This document shows, one piece after another, positions 26,001-30,819 of a stretch of DNA of 30,819 bases. The notes under the pieces were generated by a model. That model was not told where the DNA came from and searched no databases. It was given only the letters and a program-made list of their open reading frames with translations. The stretch is from JAZSNA01 sp045536135. GTDB lineage: Bacteria > Pseudomonadota > Alphaproteobacteria > CAAHEQ01 > UBA3637. The stretch is from positions 1-30,819 of the forward strand of contig JAZSNA010000020.1 of assembly GCA_045536135.1 (NCBI GenBank), given 5' to 3'. The position numbers were made by a program, and so were the translations under genes. How positions within the stretch are numbered: position 1 is the first letter of the stretch; every line of letters begins with the position of its first letter.

Positions 26001-26912
26001 ATGAATATAAATGATATTGAATTTGTTTTGTTATGTGGCGGTAAAAGTACTCGAAATTACCCGCATAGTAAGGGAATAGGACATAAATGTTTGCTTCCGT
26101 TCGGGTCCATGCGCTTGATTGATTTGGTTTTGTCGGATATTTTTAAATTAGGTGGTCGCCACATTACATTGGTTTGTTCAAATGAAACGGTTATCGATTC
26201 GTTTAAAGAAGCATTATCTCCGGCGGGTGATGTCATAGAAAAACTTGAAAAAAAAGGTTTAAACAAAATTGCCACCGCCGTTCAAAAGACGGAAATACCA
26301 ACGGATGCCGATATTAAATATGTTGTTCAGAAAAAACCTTTGGGAACGGCACATGCAATCGGATTAGCCTCCTTTAAGTCTGAAAATCGGGATATGGTTG
26401 TGATTTTTCCGGATGATATTTATATCAATAAAAATTCTGAAACCTCTCATTTAAAACGAATGTTGGATTTGTTTTATCAAGATCCGAAAAAAGTCGTTTT
26501 GATGGGAATTTATCAAGATGATCCGACACGATTTGGAATTTTACACAATAACAGATTGTTGGAAAAACCGAATCCAGCACCGAATAACTGGGCGGTCTTT
26601 TCTCCGATTATTTTGCCGAAAGCGATTGTTGAATCTTCAAAAAATACAATAAAATATATTGAAGAAAACGGTCAATTACCGGAATATATTAAAACAGCAG
26701 AATGGTATTATACGGATTTAATCAATGATTTTTTGAACGCATCCGGACATGATGAATACGGTATCGATATGATACATCAAACGCAAGATGAGGAATACTT
26801 GGATACCGGTGTATTGCCCAGTTATGAAAAAGCCTTACTGTTATCCTTGTTGAAGATGTCAGAATTTAAGGATGAAAACCGGCGATTTGTATTGGACTTA
26901 TTAAAAGATTAA
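26001..26912 (+). CDS. sugar-phosphate nucleotidyltransferase family protein
   Basis: Predicted NTP transferase that couples a nucleotide to a sugar-1-phosphate. 303 aa, with the N-terminal motif LLCGGKSTRN (residues 10-19), a variant of the family GGxGTR loop. GHKCLLPFG and VQKKPLGTAHAIGLA follow. PDDIYI is the metal-binding region. The start at 26001 is chosen over the ATG at 25974 because AAGGAG at 25989-25994 precedes it. It lies 17 bases after the YhdP-like gene, so it is last in the PBP1A operon. It might make a precursor for envelope sugars, or the ADP-glucose used by GlgA, but it looks more like UTP-glucose-type enzymes than GlgC. The exact sugar is not predictable. Its end overlaps the converging lipoprotein gene by four bases. 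Confidence 0.85.
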   Translation: MNINDIEFVLLCGGKSTRNYPHSKGIGHKCLLPFGSMRLIDLVLSDIFKLGGRHITLVCSNETVIDSFKEALSPAGDVIEKLEKKGLNKIATAVQKTEIPTDADIKYVVQKKPLGTAHAIGLASFKSENRDMVVIFPDDIYINKNSETSHLKRMLDLFYQDPKKVVLMGIYQDDPTRFGILHNNRLLEKPNPAPNNWAVFSPIILPKAIVESSKNTIKYIEENGQLPEYIKTAEWYYTDLINDFLNASGHDEYGIDMIHQTQDEEYLDTGVLPSYEKALLLSLLKMSEFKDENRRFVLDLLKD

Positions 26913-27418
26913 ATATCTTGAATACGTGTTGAAAATTTTTTTTCAATTTCGTTTTCCATTTCCCGTATCATTTGGTCTAAAAAATTTTCTTTTTCCAAAG
27001 GACTGGATGATACGGGAAAAGTTTTTGTGATTTCACCCCAGCTGACGGCTTTAAAAATTTCAATATCTTTATTTCGAATAAACAGTTCCACACCGAAACT
27101 AAGGATATATTTTTCATGTTTTAATTCCCAAAAATATTTTTTAGGAATATCTAAAACCAGAATATCGGCTTTTTTGATATTAAATGTAGCAGTATTTGTT
27201 CCGCTATAATTCGGCCGTAAGCGAATTAATGCCCAATTTTTAAGCTTTTTATTAACAGCCAGAGAAAGCTCATTTGTGTTGTCGGAATTTGAAGTTATAA
27301 ATAATTTTCCGGCTGGCAATCCAATCAAAGGTGTGGATGTATAATCCCGTTCAGACTGATGTCCGATAAAAGTCGGCATACAGGCAGATATAAAAAGAAT
27401 ATAAAATAAGAACTTCAT
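26909..27418 (-). CDS. putative lipoprotein of unknown function
   Basis: 169-aa protein with a lipoprotein signal: MKFLFYILFISAC, lipobox ISAC with the acylated cysteine at residue 14. The mature protein is mixed alpha/beta. A strand-rich segment (KKADILVLDIPKKYF) is followed by a C-terminal helix with acidic and basic residues (EKENFLDQMIREMENEIEKKF). I recognise no family. Membrane localisation (inner or outer leaflet) is not decidable. It converges on the nucleotidyltransferase gene with a four-base overlap. Its promoter predicts leaderless mRNA. It is divergent from the FadL-type gene, so the two may share a regulatory region. Confidence 0.75.
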   Translation of the reverse strand: MKFLFYILFISACMPTFIGHQSERDYTSTPLIGLPAGKLFITSNSDNTNELSLAVNKKLKNWALIRLRPNYSGTNTATFNIKKADILVLDIPKKYFWELKHEKYILSFGVELFIRNKDIEIFKAVSWGEITKTFPVSSSPLEKENFLDQMIREMENEIEKKFSTRIQDI

Positions 27419-27424
27419 GATGAC

Positions 27425-27453
27425 AGTATGGATAATAAAAGTATAATTGTCAA
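27425..27453 (-). promoter_or_regulatory. predicted leaderless promoter of the lipoprotein gene
   Basis: On the minus strand a perfect TTGACA (27448-27453), a 17-base spacer and CATACT (27425-27430). Seven bases past the -10 is 27418, the first base of the ATG. There is no Shine-Dalgarno sequence between them. Confidence 0.6.
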
Positions 27454-27502
27454 TTTAAAATATGGCAGTTTTTTGACAAAAAAGTCAAAATGTCAATTTT
27501 GG

Positions 27503-27531
27503 TTGATTATTAAAAAATACTATCGTATACC
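27503..27531 (+). promoter_or_regulatory. promoter of the FadL-family gene
   Basis: TTGATT (27503-27508), a 17-base spacer and TATACC (27526-27531). A leader containing AAGGAG (27545-27550) precedes the ATG at 27557. It is divergent from the lipoprotein promoter. Confidence 0.55.
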
Positions 27532-27556
27532 AAAAGCATCAGAAAAGGAGTAAGAT

Positions 27557-28810
27557 ATGAAAAAAATAATATTAACAACAACATTTTTAAGTTTTATGGC
27601 TTCTGCGGTTTATTCCGGCGGTTTTGAATTGACCGAGTATTCGGCAACGGGAATGGGTCGAGGATTTTCAGGCGGCGGAGTATCAAGCGATGATTATTCC
27701 AATGTGATTTTAAATCCGGCCGGTATGGTTTTAAAAGGAAGCGGACTTCAAGCAGTCCATTCAATCGTTCACCTGCATACGGATGTCAAAGGTCAAGTCT
27801 CTGCCGGTGGCTCGCCGATTTCTTCCGGAGAAAGTCATATGTCTTACACAGCTCATTTACCCTCTTTTGTTGGGCAATATCAACCTGAATTTAATCAGGA
27901 TTTAAGATTCGGTTTAGCAGTATTTGCACCGTTTGGATTGGAAACTCCCTATAAAGAAGACTGGTTTGCCAAGAATGAAGCGACAAAATCTCGGTTTGAA
28001 GCAATAGATATTGCACCGTCAATGGCCTATCAAATTAATGATAAGTGGTCTGTCGGTGCCAGTGCAATTGTTCAATATGTAAAGGCTCGTTTAGCATCAA
28101 ATTTATCACAAGTTCATGCTCAAGCGGATTATAATGTGTTAAAAGGGGATACAATAAATTATGGTTATACATTGGGGATTATGTATCGTCCGCAAAAAGA
28201 GACACGAATCGGATTATCTTATCGGTCTTATATCAATAATAATATAGACGCCGAAAGTCATACCCGTTTAAAAAGTGCGTTTGGTGGAATTACATTAATT
28301 AAAGATGTTTATGCTAAAATTCAAACACCGGAACGGATTACTTTGGGTATAGCACATGATTTAACGGATAAATTGACTTTGTCATCAACGATTCGTTATA
28401 CGCATTGGTCCCGTTTTTCCGACTTGAATATCTATGAAGAAAACGGAACACCGGTTTCATTTACAAAGGAAAACTGGGAAAATTCATGGTATTTATCATT
28501 GGGTGCGGATTATAAAATTGATGCGAATTGGATTGTTCGTGCCGGTGTTGCATGGGATCAAAGTCCGATACAAGGTGAAAAATACAGAACAGCCCGAATT
28601 CCGGATAATGACCGTATCTGGACAAGCGTCGGTTTTTCATATATCAATGGTCCATGGCAATTTGATGTTGCCGGTGCATACGGTTTTATAGAAGACTTTA
28701 ATTCCAATAATCAAGCTTATTCGACAACCGGAAGTCCGACCACATTATATCAGGCGAAGTATGATGCCAATATTGTGATGGCTTCATTTGGTGTCCAATA
28801 TAACTTCTAA
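27557..28810 (+). CDS. FadL/OmpP1-family outer-membrane transporter
   Basis: Predicted 14-stranded outer-membrane barrel for uptake of long-chain fatty acids or other hydrophobic compounds. 417 aa, with a signal peptide of about 20 residues (KKIILTTTFLSFMASAVYS). The mature start GGFELTEYSATGMGRGFSGGG and the DDYSNVILNPAGM segment are hallmarks of the OMPP1/FadL/TodX family. The C-terminal half is strands with alternating pattern, ending ASFGVQYNF with the terminal Phe. AAGGAG supports the start. It is a monocistronic unit between its own promoter and terminator. The transported substrate is unknown. The family assignment is firm. Confidence 0.93.
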   Translation: MKKIILTTTFLSFMASAVYSGGFELTEYSATGMGRGFSGGGVSSDDYSNVILNPAGMVLKGSGLQAVHSIVHLHTDVKGQVSAGGSPISSGESHMSYTAHLPSFVGQYQPEFNQDLRFGLAVFAPFGLETPYKEDWFAKNEATKSRFEAIDIAPSMAYQINDKWSVGASAIVQYVKARLASNLSQVHAQADYNVLKGDTINYGYTLGIMYRPQKETRIGLSYRSYINNNIDAESHTRLKSAFGGITLIKDVYAKIQTPERITLGIAHDLTDKLTLSSTIRYTHWSRFSDLNIYEENGTPVSFTKENWENSWYLSLGADYKIDANWIVRAGVAWDQSPIQGEKYRTARIPDNDRIWTSVGFSYINGPWQFDVAGAYGFIEDFNSNNQAYSTTGSPTTLYQAKYDANIVMASFGVQYNF

Positions 28811-28827
28811 TTTATCATTTATTAAGG

Positions 28828-28856
28828 AAAGAGGGGAGAAAATCCCCTCTTTTTTT
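28828..28856 (+). terminator. Rho-independent terminator of the FadL-family gene
   Basis: A GAGGGGA / TCCCCTC inverted repeat extended by A-T pairs (28828-28837 and 28843-28852), with a five-base loop. A T run to 28856 completes it, 17 bases after the stop codon. Confidence 0.9.
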
Positions 28857-28876
28857 AATAAATTTTTAAAAAATAT

Positions 28877-28905
28877 TTGCATTTTAAATGAAAAAGAGAT
28901 ATCTT
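28877..28905 (+). promoter_or_regulatory. promoter of the NifU-like / GGGtGRT operon
   Basis: TTGCAT (28877-28882), a 17-base spacer and TATCTT (28900-28905). A leader of about 55 bases with AAGGAG at 28955-28960 comes before the ATG at 28968. It is the longest predicted leader in the window. No clear hairpin is visible within it. Confidence 0.55.
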
Positions 28906-28967
28906 TCGCAAAATAGGGATGACGATTATCTCTTTATGTTTAATTTTTATAGAAAAGGAGTTTTTTT

Positions 28968-29672
28968 ATGGCATGTAATCATCAATGTTCTCATGAAGTT
29001 GAACAAATGTGCCCCTTGGCCAAAGGTGCTCATCACGGGCCAGCCCCGATTCCTGAAGAAGGTAAATGGGTCAAATCAAAACAAATCAGCGATATTTCCG
29101 GTTTGACACACGGTTGCGGATGTTGTGCCCCTCAACAGGGAACATGTAAATTGACCTTGAATGTGAAAGAAGGCGTTATTGAAGAAGCTTTGGTTGAAAC
29201 AATCGGTTGTTCAGGTATGACACACTCTGCTGCGATGGCGGCTGAGATTTTGCCGGGGAAAACATTGCTTGAAGCATTAAATACGGATTTGGTTTGTGAT
29301 GCAATTAATGTGGCAATGCGTGAATTATTTTTACAAATTGTTTATGGTCGGACACAGACGGCATTTTCTGAAAACGGTCTGCCGATTGGCGCCGGTTTGG
29401 AAGATTTGGGAAAAGGTTTACGTTCTCAAGTTGGTACAATGTATTCCACCAAGGTTAAAGGACCTCGTTATTTGGAAATGGCCGAAGGTTATGTTTTGGA
29501 AATCGGTGTTGATGCCAATAATGAAATTATCGGATATAAATTTGTCCATGTCGGCAAAATGATGGAAGCGATTCGTGGCGGAATGGATGCAAAAGAAGCT
29601 TTTGAAAAAAATATCAAAACATATGGCCGATTTGATGAAGCCGTTAAGAAAATTGATCCACGGAAGGAGTAA
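28968..29672 (+). CDS. NifU-like iron-sulfur scaffold protein paired with GGGtGRT protein
   Basis: 234-aa protein with a Cys/His-rich front: C3, C7 and C15 in the first 15 residues, then C50, C52, C53 and C60. A NifU-N-like region follows with GC81SGMTHSAAMAAEI and C110 (DLVCDAINVAM). The extra Cys-rich front and the CGCC cluster go beyond a normal IscU/NifU scaffold and may bind additional metal. In databases this type of protein is commonly annotated as an iron-sulfur scaffold and found next to the GGGtGRT protein, as here (five-base gap). Its biochemical function is not established. A strong AAGGAG and its own promoter suggest good expression. Confidence 0.88.
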   Translation: MACNHQCSHEVEQMCPLAKGAHHGPAPIPEEGKWVKSKQISDISGLTHGCGCCAPQQGTCKLTLNVKEGVIEEALVETIGCSGMTHSAAMAAEILPGKTLLEALNTDLVCDAINVAMRELFLQIVYGRTQTAFSENGLPIGAGLEDLGKGLRSQVGTMYSTKVKGPRYLEMAEGYVLEIGVDANNEIIGYKFVHVGKMMEAIRGGMDAKEAFEKNIKTYGRFDEAVKKIDPRKE

Positions 29673-29677
29673 AGATT

Positions 29678-30676
29678 ATGCAAAGATTTGAAGGTTATGA
29701 AAGACGAATTGCTCAAATTGAAAAAGTTTGTGCTCAATACGGATTAAAAGATTTATCTGAAGCGGAAGCTTTGTGTAAATCAAAAGGTATTGATGTGGAA
29801 GGACTTGTCAAAGGAATTCAACCCATTGCTTTTGAAAATGCGGTTGCAGCCTATACTTTGGGTTGTGCGATTGCTTTGAAAGAGGGGGTTAAAACCGCAT
29901 CTGAAGCTGCTGAAAAATTGGGTATCGGATTACAAGCTTTTTGTATTCCGGGATCTGTGGCTGATCAACGAAAAGTGGGGTTAGGTCATGGTAATTTGGC
30001 CGCCATGTTGCTTCGTGAAGAAACAAAATGTTTCTGTTTCTTGGCCGGTCATGAATCCTTTGCGGCTGCTGAAGGGGCAATCGGTATTGCTAAATCGGCG
30101 AATAAAGTTCGTAAAGAACCGCTTCGGGTTATCTTAAATGGTCTTGGTAAAGATGCCGCCTATATTATTTCTCGGATTAACGGATTTACTTTTGTGGAAA
30201 CGGAATACGATTATCAAACCGGTGAGTTGAAAACGATTAAAGAAATTCCGTTTTCTACCGGAGATCGTGGTAAAGTTAAATGCTATGGTGCAGATGATGT
30301 ATCCGAAGGTGTTGCCATTATGATAAAGGAAGGTGTGGATGTTTCGATTACCGGAAATTCAACTAATCCGACACGTTTCCAACATCCGGTTGCCGGAACT
30401 TATAAAAAGTGGGCGATTGAAAATGGCCGGAAATATTTCTCGGTTGCTTCTGGTGGTGGTACTGGAAGAACATTACATCCGGATAATGTGGCGGCGGGTC
30501 CGGCATCTTATGGTATGACCGATACAATGGGTCGTATGCATGGTGATGCTCAATTTGCAGGCTCTTCCTCTGTTCCGGCTCATGTGGAAATGATGGGTTT
30601 AATCGGAATGGGAAATAATCCGATGGTTGGTGCTTCTGTGGCTGTTGCTGTGGCCGTGGAAGAAGCCGTTAAATAA
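29678..30676 (+). CDS. GGGtGRT protein (uncharacterised family)
   Basis: 332-aa protein of a family named after its conserved GGGTGRT motif, here at residues 259-265 (SVASGGGTGRTLHPDNVAAGP). Other conserved-looking stretches are PGSVADQRKVGLGHGNLAAMLL, ESFAAAEGAIGIAKSANKVR and the C-terminal MGNNPMVGASVAVAVAVEEA. The glycine-rich loops suggest nucleotide or phosphate binding, but the reaction is unknown to me. No signal peptide or membrane segment. The ribosome site GGAAGGAG overlaps the stop codon of the NifU-like gene, so the pair is translationally coupled. A terminator closes the operon. Confidence 0.93.
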   Translation: MQRFEGYERRIAQIEKVCAQYGLKDLSEAEALCKSKGIDVEGLVKGIQPIAFENAVAAYTLGCAIALKEGVKTASEAAEKLGIGLQAFCIPGSVADQRKVGLGHGNLAAMLLREETKCFCFLAGHESFAAAEGAIGIAKSANKVRKEPLRVILNGLGKDAAYIISRINGFTFVETEYDYQTGELKTIKEIPFSTGDRGKVKCYGADDVSEGVAIMIKEGVDVSITGNSTNPTRFQHPVAGTYKKWAIENGRKYFSVASGGGTGRTLHPDNVAAGPASYGMTDTMGRMHGDAQFAGSSSVPAHVEMMGLIGMGNNPMVGASVAVAVAVEEAVK

Positions 30677-30693
30677 AAACAATATATTTAAAA

Positions 30694-30727
30694 GAACCGC
30701 TTGTTCGACAGAATAGGCGGTTTTTTT
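30694..30727 (+). terminator. Rho-independent terminator of the NifU-like / GGGtGRT operon
   Basis: An AACCGC (30695-30700) / GCGGTT (30717-30722) stem with a partly paired inner loop is followed by a T run to 30727. It starts 18 bases after the stop codon. Confidence 0.8.
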
Positions 30728-30819
30728 ATGTTGTTAACCCATAAAACAGCTTAAATATCCGGAATATGTGTTTTTTTATCAAAATGGCGTTTTGTAAGTC
30801 ATTGAAAAGTCATATATTT
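30728..30819. other. intergenic tail, no gene visible
   Basis: No open frame is supported. A TTGTAA (30792) and TATATT (30813) lie near the edge, 15 bases apart, and could belong to a promoter of the next plus-strand gene outside the window. The match is weak. Confidence 0.4.

Noticed and set aside
1..30819. CRISPR array, tRNA, rRNA, insertion sequence or prophage
   Set aside because: No regularly spaced direct repeats, cloverleaf-like sequence, transposase, integrase or phage structural gene was found on reading both strands.

Overview
The window looks like a piece of chromosome from a low-GC, Gram-negative, probably anaerobic or microaerophilic alphaproteobacterium, possibly one of the uncultured gut or rumen lineages. 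The evidence is a C-terminal-domain-only HPr kinase in an hprK / EIIA-Man / HPr cluster, outer-membrane barrels, a FadL-type transporter, a YhdP/AsmA-like protein, rubrerythrin, and the GGGtGRT protein paired with a NifU-like partner. The lineage is inferred from gene content only; no rRNA or tRNA was seen. Coding density is very high. I see no insertion sequence, prophage, CRISPR array or tRNA.

Layout. Positions 1-2800: an outer-membrane barrel protein with its own terminator, then an uncharacterised radical SAM protein that overlaps a small protein gene apparently broken by a one-base frameshift, closed by a bidirectional terminator. Positions 2813-6847: rplU-rpmA on the minus strand, divergent from mfd. 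Positions 6811-11963 (minus): an apparent operon of a Lon/YcbZ-like protease, hprK, EIIA-Man, HPr and recJ. Almost every junction overlaps or is very short, so PTS-type signalling is tied to proteolysis and DNA repair. Positions 12072-15361: a single-pass membrane protein of unknown function, then dnaN-recF. Positions 15451-17919: single genes with their own ribosome sites: a DUF2934 protein with a Lys/Ala-rich tail, an ankyrin-repeat protein, rubrerythrin and an NAD-dependent epimerase. Positions 17921-19375 (minus): glycogen synthase. Positions 19509-26912: a cell-envelope and translation operon of PBP1A, prfB, a YhdP/AsmA-like protein and a sugar-phosphate nucleotidyltransferase. Positions 26909-28810: a lipoprotein (minus) and a FadL-family transporter. 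Positions 28968-30676: the NifU-like / GGGtGRT pair, with its own promoter and terminator.

Two organisational themes stand out. First, five genes (radical SAM, mfd, the 345-aa membrane protein, PBP1A and the lipoprotein) have a sigma70-like -10 box placed so that transcription should begin at or within two bases of the start codon, and none has a Shine-Dalgarno sequence. This predicts leaderless mRNAs. Second, convergent genes meet with overlaps or a one-base gap and no terminator (mfd/recJ, epimerase/glgA, nucleotidyltransferase/lipoprotein).

The best candidates for undescribed biology are the GGGtGRT/NifU-like module, the radical SAM locus, and the protease-HPrK-EIIA-HPr-RecJ operon.
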